A DNA stretch of 64,000 bases, taken from positions 1 to 64,000 of the forward strand of contig CAYNFS010000003.1 of assembly GCA_964396685.1 (NCBI GenBank). The letters run 5' to 3'. The notes below the pieces were generated by a model. The model was not told the origin of the DNA, did no database searches, and worked only from the letters and a program-made list of their open reading frames with translations. How positions within the stretch are numbered: the first letter of the stretch is position 1; each line of letters starts with the position of its first letter. The DNA comes from CAYNFS01 sp964396685. GTDB lineage: Bacteria > Patescibacteriota > Doudnabacteria > UBA920 > 2-01-FULL-46-14. Shown in pieces: positions 41,218 through 48,978 of this stretch. The translations under genes were made by a program, and so were the position numbers.

Positions 41218-41959
41218 AATTGTGTCAAAAAAACCAATTTGTTTGGTTTTGCTTGTCGGCTTACTGGCACCACTCCTCGCTGTTGCCCAAAGGGACACTT
41301 CAAGAATCACGAGAGTTAATACTTGCGCCAGAGTTACAGAAGTTTTCGCGAAACTTGATCAGCGATTTAGCGAAAGACAAGCAAGACTTGAGGAAAGGCG
41401 AGCCGAGCGGCAAACTGAACTTGAAGAACGCAGAACCTTAAGGCTTGAAAGAAGGCAGGAGCGCCGGACGCGCTGGGACGAAAATCGCGACGAGCATTTT
41501 CAAAAGCTGGAAGAGCGGGCCGAAACTGACGCGCAAAAGCAAGCGGTTTTGGATTTTGAAACGGCCCTCAATGACGCAATTGCCGCAAGGCGCGTTTCTA
41601 TGGCAAATGCTATTGAGACTTTCAGGCAAGACGTGCAAAATGCGATAGCCGCCAGGAAAGCGGCGACAGACGCCGCAGTCAAAACTTTCCGCGCAGCGGT
41701 TAAGACCGCGCTTGAACGGGCCAAAGCTGACTGTGCCGCAGGCGTTAATGCCGAGACGGTGAGAGCCAATCTCAAAGCGGATTTACAGGCCGCTAGGCAG
41801 AAATTTGAGCAGGATCGGCAGACGATTGAAAAATTGCGCGATGCGCTAAAGCCGGTAATTGAGACCAGAAAAGCGGCGATTGAGCAGGCTCACCAGGATT
41901 TCAAAGGGGCAATAGAAGCGGCGCGGGCGGCGCTGGAAGCAGTACTTGGCAGCAGCTAA
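41204..41959 (+). CDS. Exported charged coiled-coil protein
   Basis: This 251-aa protein has a signal peptide (about 1-28, ICLVLLVGLLAPLLAVAQ) followed by a nearly continuous charged helix. The helix is rich in Arg/Glu with repeats such as RQARLEERRAERQTELEERR, then an Ala-rich half. Two cysteines (CARV, CAAG) could make a disulfide. It looks like a structural or envelope spacer protein. No family assigned. Confidence 0.65.
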   Translation: MMNSRIVSKKPICLVLLVGLLAPLLAVAQRDTSRITRVNTCARVTEVFAKLDQRFSERQARLEERRAERQTELEERRTLRLERRQERRTRWDENRDEHFQKLEERAETDAQKQAVLDFETALNDAIAARRVSMANAIETFRQDVQNAIAARKAATDAAVKTFRAAVKTALERAKADCAAGVNAETVRANLKADLQAARQKFEQDRQTIEKLRDALKPVIETRKAAIEQAHQDFKGAIEAARAALEAVLGSS

Positions 41960-41977
41960 GGCTGGTTTTGCAAAATT

Positions 41978-42298
41978 ATGATTAGCTTTGAAGAATTTCA
42001 AAGACTTGATTTGCGCGTCGGCAAAATCATAGAGGCTTCCAGAATTGAAGGTTCGGAGAAACTCGTCAAACTTGAGGTTGATTTGGGGCAGGAGCAGCGC
42101 CAGCTTGTAGCCGGTATTGGGCAAGATTACGCGCCAGAAGAATTGATAGGCCGGGTCATTGTTGTAGTGGCTAATCTCGAATCCAGAAATCTTATGGGAA
42201 TTGAATCCCAAGGTATGCTTTTGGCCGTGGATTCGGAATCAGGGCCGGTGCTTTTGATGCCGGACAAACCCGTGCCGGCGGGAAGCAAAATTCGGTAA
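41978..42298 (+). CDS. tRNA-binding (EMAP/OB-fold) domain protein, MetG-beta-like
   Basis: This 106-aa protein is a free EMAP-type OB domain: FQRLDLRVGKIIEASRIEGSEKLVKLEVDLG, then GRVIVVVANLESRNLMGIESQGMLLA. This is the C-terminal domain of methionyl-tRNA synthetase, also found as a separate beta subunit or CsaA. It probably helps a MetRS bind tRNA in trans. Confidence 0.85.
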   Translation: MISFEEFQRLDLRVGKIIEASRIEGSEKLVKLEVDLGQEQRQLVAGIGQDYAPEELIGRVIVVVANLESRNLMGIESQGMLLAVDSESGPVLLMPDKPVPAGSKIR

Positions 42299-42306
42299 TC
42301 AACAAT

Positions 42307-44265
42307 ATGATTGGGACAGAAAAGCTGCAAAAGTTAGCAAAGCTTATCCGCTATTTTATTTTAACTTCAACCACTGAAGCAGGTTCGGGGCACCCGACTT
42401 CGTCGCTGTCTGCGGTTGAATTGATGGCGGCCCTGCTTTTTGGCGGGTTTTTTCGTTTTGATTTGGACAATCCAGCGCACCCAAACAATGATCGGTTGAT
42501 TTTCAGCAAAGGCCACGCTTCGCCGCTTTTTTATTCTTTATGGGCCGCTGCCGGCAGGGTTTCCGAGCAAGAGCTTTTGACCTTTCGGAAATTTGGGAGC
42601 CCTTTGGAAGGGCATCCCACGCCAGCTTTTGTATACACAGAGGCCGCCACTGGCTCACTTGGCCAAGGCTTATCAATTGGCGCAGGAATGGCGCTCAACG
42701 CCAAGCTTGATAATTTGGCTTATAGAACTTTTGTATTGTTAGGAGATAGTGAAATGGCCGAGGGTTCTGTGTGGGAGGCCGTGCAAATCGCGGCGCATTA
42801 TAAACTTAATAATTTAATCGGGATTTTGGATGTGAATCGTTTGGGGCAAAGGGGCGAGACTATGTATGGACACGACATAAAGGCCTATGAGAAAAGGATT
42901 AAGTCTTTCGGATGGGAGACGATCGTAATAGAGGACGGGCATAATTTTCGCCAAATTTTAGAGGCCTTTCAATTTCTAATTTCTAATGACGAATTTTTAA
43001 ACAAATCCCAAGTCCCAAATTCCAAACCAGTTATGGTTATAGCGAAAACAATCAAGGGCAAGGGCGTATCGTTTCTTGAGAATAAAGACGGGTGGCATGG
43101 GAAAGCGTTGCCCGCCGAAGATCTACCAAAGGCGTTAGCAGAGCTGGGAGAGATTGATAAAGGCACTCGCGGGGAAGTGGGCAAACCTGAATCGGCGGGA
43201 ATTTCTAAATCCAAATTTCTAATTTCTAAACAAGCACCAAAATACCAAATACCAAATACTAAATACGATCCCGGTAAACCCGTGGCGACGAGGAGGGCTT
43301 ATGGGAATGCATTGGTCAATATCGCCGAGGTTTTCCCAAATCTTGTGGTGCTGGACGGCGAGGTTTCCAATTCGACCTATGCCGAGATTTTCAAAAAAGC
43401 TTATCCCGAGCGGTTTTTTGAGATGTTTATCGCCGAGCAGAATATGGTCGGCGTGGCGCTTGGGCTTTCGCGCCGTGGGAAAATTCCTTTTGTTTCAAGC
43501 TTCGCCGCGTTTCTCACGCGGGCTTTTGATCAAATTAGGATGTCGCAATATAGTGAGGCCAACCTCCACCCTGTTAAATCCGCCGAAGGCGGGGCTGCTT
43601 TGCAGCCATTTAACGGGGTAAAGTTCTGCGGATCTCATGCTGGCGTTTCAATCGGCGAGGACGGGGCAAGCCAAATGGGGCTTGAGGATATTGCGATGTT
43701 TCGGACTATATTAAGCAGTATTATTTTGTATCCTTCGGACGCTGTTTCTTGCGAGAGACTGGTGGAGGAGGCGGCAAAACACAAAGGAATGGTTTATATT
43801 AGAACAACGCGCAAAGACACCTCGATTATTTACGAACCCAGTGAAGAATTTAAGATCGGCGGCTCAAAAATACTTAGACAATCAACCCACGATCGTGGGA
43901 CAGTTGTCGCGGCGGGAATTACTTTGCATGAGGCACTCGCGGCGTACGAAGAACTTAAAAAAGAAGGAATCAATATCCGGGTGGTTGATTTATATAGTGT
44001 GAAGCCCTTGGATGTTGAAACGTTGCGGAAAGCGGCGGAAGAGACAAAGGCAATTATCACCGTTGAGGATCATTATTCAGAGGGTGGCATTGGCGAGGCA
44101 GTGGATACCGTTTTGGCACAAATACTAAATACTAAATACAAAATACTAAACTTGGCTGTTCGCAAAATGCCACGCTCCGGAAAGCCCGAGGAACTTTTGA
44201 GATATGAGGAAATAGACAGAAGTGCTATTATTAAGGCAGTAAAAGATTTAATCAGTAATAAGTGA
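42307..44265 (+). CDS. tkt: Transketolase (fused N and C halves) with several repeat-derived inserts
   Basis: This 652-aa protein has the ThDP-binding half (SGHPTSSLSAVELM, GHASPLFYSLWAA, TGSLGQGLSIGAGMA, LLGDSEMAEGSVWEA) and the pyrimidine-binding/C-terminal half (FEMFIAEQNMVGVALGL, CGSHAGVSIGEDGASQMGLED). It moves two-carbon units in the pentose phosphate pathway. Segments foreign to the family occur near 42975-43030, 43196-43268, 43562-43620, 43880-43907 and 44118-44152. All keep the frame and match repeat types seen in non-coding DNA here. Activity cannot be judged from sequence. Confidence 0.9.
   Translation: MIGTEKLQKLAKLIRYFILTSTTEAGSGHPTSSLSAVELMAALLFGGFFRFDLDNPAHPNNDRLIFSKGHASPLFYSLWAAAGRVSEQELLTFRKFGSPLEGHPTPAFVYTEAATGSLGQGLSIGAGMALNAKLDNLAYRTFVLLGDSEMAEGSVWEAVQIAAHYKLNNLIGILDVNRLGQRGETMYGHDIKAYEKRIKSFGWETIVIEDGHNFRQILEAFQFLISNDEFLNKSQVPNSKPVMVIAKTIKGKGVSFLENKDGWHGKALPAEDLPKALAELGEIDKGTRGEVGKPESAGISKSKFLISKQAPKYQIPNTKYDPGKPVATRRAYGNALVNIAEVFPNLVVLDGEVSNSTYAEIFKKAYPERFFEMFIAEQNMVGVALGLSRRGKIPFVSSFAAFLTRAFDQIRMSQYSEANLHPVKSAEGGAALQPFNGVKFCGSHAGVSIGEDGASQMGLEDIAMFRTILSSIILYPSDAVSCERLVEEAAKHKGMVYIRTTRKDTSIIYEPSEEFKIGGSKILRQSTHDRGTVVAAGITLHEALAAYEELKKEGINIRVVDLYSVKPLDVETLRKAAEETKAIITVEDHYSEGGIGEAVDTVLAQILNTKYKILNLAVRKMPRSGKPEELLRYEEIDRSAIIKAVKDLISNK
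42970..43030. repeat. AT-rich low-complexity insert in transketolase
   Basis: The tract aatttctaatttctaatgac followed by aaatcccaagtcccaaattcc codes for FLISNDEFLNKSQVPNS. It has the same simple composition as tracts in intergenic DNA at 7145-7170. Confidence 0.55.
43196..43268. repeat. AT-rich low-complexity insert in the transketolase linker
   Basis: Repeating aaatttctaatttctaa and accaaataccaaatact units are read as FLISKQAPKYQIPNTKYD between the two halves of the enzyme. Confidence 0.6.
43562..43620. repeat. Palindromic in-frame insert in transketolase
   Basis: CCTGTTAAAT and ATTTAACGGG arms surround ccgccgaaggcgg and gctgctttgcagc hairpins. They add about 19 residues between SEAN and KFCGSHAGVS, next to the conserved ThDP region. 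Confidence 0.7.
43880..43907. repeat. ACGATCGT-core palindrome inside transketolase
   Basis: CCCACGATCGTGGG (43886-43899) lies in frame and is read as THDRGT. Flanks acaa...agttgt match those of the 30-bp palindrome at 19143-19172. Confidence 0.65.
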
Positions 44266-44699
44266 AAAAAATTTCTGAAATAAAAGTTAGTTTCAAGACG
44301 TTGCTGTTTTGGGCATTTTTGATAATCGTATCATTCCTATTATGGTTATATGTGTTAGAGCCGACTTCAATTAATATTACTATCCATGAATATAAATTTC
44401 AGGTTGCTGAAGGGGTTTATGAAGAGGATATAGCAAAATCCCTTGCGGAAGAAGTGTCAAAAATCGTAGGTAAACCCGTGATATTCCAGACGGCTGTATA
44501 TGTCCCCGAGATGGTACCGCCGGATCCGGCACGGGCCATTGCTTCTTTTACCGTTTCGAATTACCCCACTGCGTTAAGGTATAAGAAGGCCATCCTATCT
44601 TCGCAAGAGATTGACCGCCAAGCCCGAATAAAAGTCTCGATAAAGTCTCCTATTATGCATTGGTTAAGTAGAGCAAAATATTGGTTTAAGTATGGTTAA
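44262..44699 (+). CDS. Membrane-anchored protein of unknown function
   Basis: This 145-aa protein starts from a GTG overlapping the transketolase stop (GTGA). It has one membrane helix (about 13-31, LLFWAFLIIVSFLLWLYVL) and an exported alpha/beta part (TIHEYKFQVAEGVYEEDIAK, VPEMVPPDPARAIASF). No family recognised. Coupled translation with transketolase suggests co-transcription, not shared function. Confidence 0.6.
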   Translation: MKKISEIKVSFKTLLFWAFLIIVSFLLWLYVLEPTSINITIHEYKFQVAEGVYEEDIAKSLAEEVSKIVGKPVIFQTAVYVPEMVPPDPARAIASFTVSNYPTALRYKKAILSSQEIDRQARIKVSIKSPIMHWLSRAKYWFKYG

Positions 44700-44710
44700 C
44701 GGCAATTGAA

Positions 44711-45664
44711 ATGGACCGAAATTTAGCTCTCGAATTTGTCCGGGTTACAGAAGCGGCCGCGATTGCGGCCGCTAAATGGGTTGGCCGGGGGGACAAGCAC
44801 GCGGCCGACCAAGCGGCGGTGGATGAGATGCGCGCGCGGTTTAACCAAATTGATTTTGCGGGAACGGTTGTGATAGGCGAGGGCAAGAAAGACGAAGCGC
44901 CTGAACTTTATACGGGTGAAAAAGTCGGTGCGGGCAAAGCCCCGGAAATGGATTTGGCTGTGGATCCGCTGGAAGCAACAGATAGCGTAGCGCACGGCCG
45001 TCCCAATGCCATCTCGGTCATTGCGGCAGGCGCCAAGGGAAGCTTGCTTTCCGCCCCCGATACCTATATGGATAAGCTTGCAGTGGGCCCGAAGGCGAGA
45101 AATGCAATTGATTTAGATGCGCCAGTAGCAGACAATATCCAGAAGACGGCAGAGGCTCTAGGCAAAGAGGTTTCCGAGATTACAGTCATGGTTTTGGACC
45201 GGGAGAGGCACCAGAAACTTATGAAAGAAATAAGGGCAGTAGGTGCCCGGGTTCGCACAATTACTGATGGCGACGTGGCAGGGGCGATTGCTCCCTCGTT
45301 TCCTGATTCGGGAATCGACATGCTGATGGGTATTGGCGCTTCCACCGAGGGAGTTTTGGCGGCGGTTGCTGTCAAAATTTTGGGCGGGGAACTGTTTTGT
45401 CGGTTCAAACCAAAAAAACCGGAAGACGAAGAAGCGATTAAGGCAAGCGGAATCAAAGACATCAATCAAATTTTGTCAGCCGAGGACTTAGCCCATGGCA
45501 AAACTTTGACCTTCACCGCCACCGGAGTAATTGACGGCCCGCTTTTGGAGGGAGTTAGATTTACCAACCGTCACATCATCACTCATTCGGTTGTTATGCG
45601 GGCTTTATCTGGTACAATTAGATACATTACTACGCATCATCATCAGACAAGTAGCAAGTTGTAA
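44711..45664 (+). CDS. glpX: Class II fructose-1,6-bisphosphatase (GlpX)
   Basis: This 317-aa protein matches GlpX: RNLALEFVRVTEAAAIAAAKWVGRGDK at the start, the metal-binding GEGKKDEAPELYTGEKVG, DPLEATDSVAHG (DPLEGT type) and IGASTEGVLAAVAVKILGGE. It converts fructose-1,6-bisphosphate to fructose-6-phosphate, feeding gluconeogenesis and the transketolase pathway encoded beside it. Confidence 0.95.
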   Translation: MDRNLALEFVRVTEAAAIAAAKWVGRGDKHAADQAAVDEMRARFNQIDFAGTVVIGEGKKDEAPELYTGEKVGAGKAPEMDLAVDPLEATDSVAHGRPNAISVIAAGAKGSLLSAPDTYMDKLAVGPKARNAIDLDAPVADNIQKTAEALGKEVSEITVMVLDRERHQKLMKEIRAVGARVRTITDGDVAGAIAPSFPDSGIDMLMGIGASTEGVLAAVAVKILGGELFCRFKPKKPEDEEAIKASGIKDINQILSAEDLAHGKTLTFTATGVIDGPLLEGVRFTNRHIITHSVVMRALSGTIRYITTHHHQTSSKL

Positions 45665-45697
45665 GTAGTAAGCAATAAGTTAGGTGGGGAGAAAGTT

Positions 45698-46621
45698 ATG
45701 ATTCTAAAAGAGTTAGGCTACAATAAACCGGTTTTCATTCTCGCGTTTGACCATCGCTCATCTTTCTATAAGATGTTTGGCTACAAAGAGCCTCTGACGC
45801 CAGAACAGGCGAAAGAAATCGCGGATGCCAAGTGGCTTGTGTATGAAGGATTCAAAAAAGCGGTTTCGCAAGGGGAGCCGTCAAAAGAGTTTGCCGGAGT
45901 TCTGGTGGATGAGCAGTTCGGTGACAGGATTCACAGGGACGCGGGCCCCGCGGGTTTTATTCACCTTCTGACCACGGAAAAAAGCGGTCAGGACGAGTTT
46001 GATTTTGAGCATGGGGAGCAATTTGGCGAGCACATAGAGAAGTACAAACCCAATTTCGCCAAAGTTTTGATTCGCTATAATCCAGAAGGAGACAAAGAGC
46101 TGAACGCTCGGCAAAGAGAAAGGCTTCGGATTTTGGGCGACTGGTGTCATGAACAAGGATATAAATTTTTGATCGAACCCCTGATTCCAGCGACTCCCCG
46201 GCAGCTGGAAAGCGTTGGCGGTGACGAAAAGCGTTACGATACAGAACTTCGTTACAAACTGATGGCCCAAATGATCAAAGAGCTGCAAGAGGGCGGCGTT
46301 GAGCCGGACGTCTGGAAGATCGAAGGGCTGGAAGACGCTAAGCAGTATGAAGCGGTTATAGCGCAAGCTCAATCAGGCGGCAGAGAAAATGTCAAAGCCG
46401 TGGTACTAGGCCGAGGGGCTGACCCGGGACAGGTTGAGCGTTGGCTTCAGGCTGGGGCAAAAGTTTCCGGGATTATCGGCTTTGCCATCGGCCGAACGAT
46501 TTTCCGCGATGCCTTGGAAGGTTTGAAGGGGGGCAAGCTTACGCGCGAGCAGGCTTCTGCCGAGATTGCCCAAAAATACCAGCATTTCTATAAAGTATTT
46601 GTGAACGCTCAAAATTCTTAA
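45698..46621 (+). CDS. DUF2090 / IolC C-terminal-type aldolase-like protein
   Basis: This 307-aa TIM-barrel-like protein has FILAFDHRSSFYKMFGY at the start, GVLVDEQFGDRIHRDA, VLIRYNPEGD, FLIEPLIPATPRQL and AVVLGRGADPGQVERWL, then GFAIGRTIF. This is the domain fused to the C-terminus of some IolC kinases and thought to be a 2-deoxy-5-keto-gluconate-6-phosphate aldolase. As a stand-alone enzyme next to glpX and transketolase it probably acts on a sugar phosphate. Confidence 0.8.
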   Translation: MILKELGYNKPVFILAFDHRSSFYKMFGYKEPLTPEQAKEIADAKWLVYEGFKKAVSQGEPSKEFAGVLVDEQFGDRIHRDAGPAGFIHLLTTEKSGQDEFDFEHGEQFGEHIEKYKPNFAKVLIRYNPEGDKELNARQRERLRILGDWCHEQGYKFLIEPLIPATPRQLESVGGDEKRYDTELRYKLMAQMIKELQEGGVEPDVWKIEGLEDAKQYEAVIAQAQSGGRENVKAVVLGRGADPGQVERWLQAGAKVSGIIGFAIGRTIFRDALEGLKGGKLTREQASAEIAQKYQHFYKVFVNAQNS

Positions 46622-46633
46622 ATTTTCAAGTAT

Positions 46634-47332
46634 ATGAGCAGAGAATCAGGAGGGGGGACGGCCGCGACACTAGCAAAGGAAGTTTCTCCCGAGCGGCTGG
46701 ATCAAAAAATTTGGGAGCAAAATCTGGAGGAGGCCTTGGCAAACGCTTCCCAGGATTTAAAAGTAGTTAAAAGGAGCGATGCAGAGGGGGCAGTTTATTT
46801 TTTGGAAAAAGCTGGGAAAGCAATAGGCAGATTGCGGCTCTCACCGTTAAAAGGCGGTTTGCTGTGGCAAGGGAAAGAGACTTATGGCGTCGTATTTGAG
46901 GTTCCTGGCAAAGAGGGATCAATGCTGCCGACTTTGAAAGAAGAAAAGCTTGAGAACCTGTCGCAATTTGTAGGAGATTGTCTGGCATTTTTAAAAGGAG
47001 TTGGAGATGAGCCAAAATTAGAAGCCAGGGAAGACAAGCATGAAGTAGCGAATTCGTACAATGATTTGTATCGTTCTTTGGATTATGATCAACAGGCGAG
47101 ATTGGCAATTATTTGGGAGGGGTTGACTGGCGAGAAAAGGAGACGGTCAGCGCATCGCAGGTCAAGGGAACGTTTAGGTGTTCAGGAAGAGCGCTATGTC
47201 GATACTGAAAAGCTTATGGCAGAATTTCGGGAAAAGCTTGGACCGGAGAATAGTAAAAGATTTGATTTATTGCTTGAGCTTTTGGAGAAAAAGAAATCTA
47301 GAGACGGCGAAGCAAAAAGAGCCGCAGCATAA
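46634..47332 (+). CDS. Orphan charged 232-aa protein
   Basis: A soluble protein with an N-terminal helical part (1-45), a central beta region (VYFLEKAGKAIGRLRLSP, ETYGVVFEVPG) and a very basic segment (GEKRRRSAHRRSRERLG, about 168-184) that could bind nucleic acid. The C-terminus is helical and charged. No family recognised. It precedes a small winged-helix-like gene and a methyltransferase in the same direction. Confidence 0.55.
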   Translation: MSRESGGGTAATLAKEVSPERLDQKIWEQNLEEALANASQDLKVVKRSDAEGAVYFLEKAGKAIGRLRLSPLKGGLLWQGKETYGVVFEVPGKEGSMLPTLKEEKLENLSQFVGDCLAFLKGVGDEPKLEAREDKHEVANSYNDLYRSLDYDQQARLAIIWEGLTGEKRRRSAHRRSRERLGVQEERYVDTEKLMAEFREKLGPENSKRFDLLLELLEKKKSRDGEAKRAAA

Positions 47333-47343
47333 AATATAAAATA

Positions 47344-47634
47344 ATGGAAAGGTTTTTTAGTGAAAGCCATTTCGGAGAAAGTGGTGATCCAGGAGAAGGC
47401 GAATATGCACTAAGGAAGGAGCGGGAGTCTTTTGAGCTTCTTGCCAGAGTCAAATCAGATCTGGACACTACCCGTTTCACTTTAGAGGATATTCACGAAG
47501 TTGTTAGTAGGCGGTATTCACAGAGGCATCTTGAGACTTTGGCGAGTTTGGGGTTTATTGAATTCAATTCAGAAAATAGCGCTTTCGAGCTTACTCCCAA
47601 GGGATATGATTGGGAATTAGCAGATGAGCAATGA
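47344..47634 (+). CDS. Small winged-helix-like protein
   Basis: A 96-aa protein whose second half (FTLEDIHEVVSRRYSQRHLE, then TLASLGFIEFNSENSAFELTPKGYDW) fits a winged helix with a wing strand. The first 35 residues are acidic. It overlaps the methyltransferase by four bases (ATGA). A DNA-binding role is inferred only from this pattern. Confidence 0.5.
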   Translation: MERFFSESHFGESGDPGEGEYALRKERESFELLARVKSDLDTTRFTLEDIHEVVSRRYSQRHLETLASLGFIEFNSENSAFELTPKGYDWELADEQ

Positions 47635-48260
47635 ATCATAGCTCCGTCTATCAATATGTGCCCGTTGCTAATCATCCGTTTCTTACCAGATGGTACGATT
47701 TTGGCTGTTGGATTTTAGGTTTAGGCCCGAAGTTTAAAAAACAGGTTCTTGACGCCGTCGAAATTTGGGATGGAGCCACGATCTTGGACGTAGGATGCGG
47801 AACGGGAGTGCTTTTGGAATTAGCCAAGCGCAAGTTTCCGAACTCAAGAGTTATCGGGATTGATCCGGATAAGCCTGCTTTGGCTCTGGCGCGTTCCAGG
47901 ACATCGCGGGCGGGGTTGGACGTAGAATTGCACGAAGCTTTTGCCGAATCTTTGCCTTTGGCTGATGAGGAGTCAGACTTTTGTTTCACAAGCTTGGCTT
48001 TGCATCATATTCCTGGTAATTTGAAAAAGCAGGCGATTCAGGAAATGTACCGGGTTTTGAAAAAAGGCGGATGGGTAGTTGTCGCTGACCTTGGCCAAAC
48101 TGACAGTCGGCTGATGAGATTTATTTTGAGTTTTGAACCCTATGCGCAAGGGAATCTTGCCGGACTGATTGAGAAGTATTTGCCGGAAGCCGGTTTTAAG
48201 AATTTAAAGCTTGTAGGACGTAAGTATCCCGGTATCAAGATTTTGGTTGGAGAAAAGTAA
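47631..48260 (+). CDS. SAM-dependent class I methyltransferase
   Basis: This 209-aa protein has motif I ATILDVGCGTGVLLELAKR, motif II around VIGIDPDKPALALAR, DFCFTSLALHHIP and GGWVVVADLG, as in UbiE/Methyltransf_11 enzymes. The substrate is not evident; a small molecule or lipid is likely. Operon with the two genes before it. Confidence 0.85.
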   Translation: MNHSSVYQYVPVANHPFLTRWYDFGCWILGLGPKFKKQVLDAVEIWDGATILDVGCGTGVLLELAKRKFPNSRVIGIDPDKPALALARSRTSRAGLDVELHEAFAESLPLADEESDFCFTSLALHHIPGNLKKQAIQEMYRVLKKGGWVVVADLGQTDSRLMRFILSFEPYAQGNLAGLIEKYLPEAGFKNLKLVGRKYPGIKILVGEK

Positions 48261-48303
48261 TTAAGGATTGTTATTCTTTTTAGGCGCCAGCCAATATTAA
48301 CTA

Positions 48304-48352
48304 GTTTCTGGATTCCGTATCCCTCCCAAGGCGGGCAGGCAAGTACGGAATG
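48304..48352. repeat. Dispersed palindrome (attccgta/tacggaat type)
   Basis: The arms ctggattccgta and tacggaatga enclose a cctcccaaggcgggcagg core. A close relative lies at 19190-19217. Confidence 0.6.
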
Positions 48353-48364
48353 ATAGACTATCTG

Positions 48365-48517
48365 ATGAGGCCGACAAACTTGAAAACCAGAATTTTTTTG
48401 GATTCCGGCGATCCTGACGAGACCCGGGAGGCTTTGGGCTTGCTTGGATTTCTTGACGGGCAGACGACCAATCTTCTATTTTCGTTATGCTTTGCTTCAA
48501 ATCTAAAATTTTGCTAA
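48365..48517 (+). pseudogene. Duplicated 5' fragment of the transaldolase gene
   Basis: Bases 48365-48473 match the first 109 bases of the intact transaldolase (48979-49087) with 10 differences, giving only two amino-acid changes in 36 codons. After that the sequence is unrelated and the frame ends at a TAA (48515-48517) after 50 codons. The start codon is kept. It lies directly before the hicBA module. Confidence 0.85.
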
Positions 48518-48526
48518 CATGTAAAT

Positions 48527-48772
48527 ATGCTAACTGAATTTGTTATTAAAAAATTAAAAATCGCCAAGTACAAGCTTCTTAAGGACAAAACTTATTTTGG
48601 TGAAATTCCTGGTCTACAAGGAGTGTGGGCAAACGCACGAAATTTGGAAGACTGCAGAAAACAGCTCCGGGAAGTGCTGGAGGAGTGGGTACTGCTTCGG
48701 ATTCGGGATCGTCAAAGCGTGCCCGGATTGTATATTCATGCCAATCGCCGCCAAATAGTGAAGCATGCCTAA
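48527..48772 (+). CDS. hicB: HicB-type antitoxin (second locus)
   Basis: This 81-aa protein matches HicB: KIAKYKLLKDKTYFGEIPGLQGVWANARNLEDCRKQLREVLEEWVLLRI. It overlaps the toxin by eight bases. It is not close in sequence to the hicB at 31111-31341, so the two loci are probably independent gains. Confidence 0.85.
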   Translation: MLTEFVIKKLKIAKYKLLKDKTYFGEIPGLQGVWANARNLEDCRKQLREVLEEWVLLRIRDRQSVPGLYIHANRRQIVKHA

Positions 48773-48977
48773 AAGTATTTCTTGGAGAAAGTTAGTGCAA
48801 AAGTTTAGGCGTTTGGGTTTTGACGGACCGTATTCTGGCGGCCGTCATTTGTTTATGATTAAGGGAACCTTAAAGCTTCACATCCCGAATCCGCATCGCG
48901 GCAATATTTCTAAACACCTCCTTGCAGAGATTTTGAGACAAGCCGGTATTCCTTCTGCGGACTGGGAACAAGCGTAA
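48765..48977 (+). CDS. hicA: HicA-type toxin (second locus)
   Basis: This 70-aa protein has the HicA pattern: WRKLVQKFRRLGFDGPYSGGRHLFMIKG with His in GGRHLFM, then IPNPHRGNISKHLLAEILRQAGI. Its stop codon is one base before the transaldolase ATG, so toxin and transaldolase are probably on one mRNA. Confidence 0.88.
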   Translation: MPKSISWRKLVQKFRRLGFDGPYSGGRHLFMIKGTLKLHIPNPHRGNISKHLLAEILRQAGIPSADWEQA

Positions 48978-48978
48978 T

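Noticed and set aside
45640..45690. aagttgtaagtagtaagcaa tract as a CRISPR-like or iteron repeat
   Set aside because: Units are irregular, very short and without spacers.
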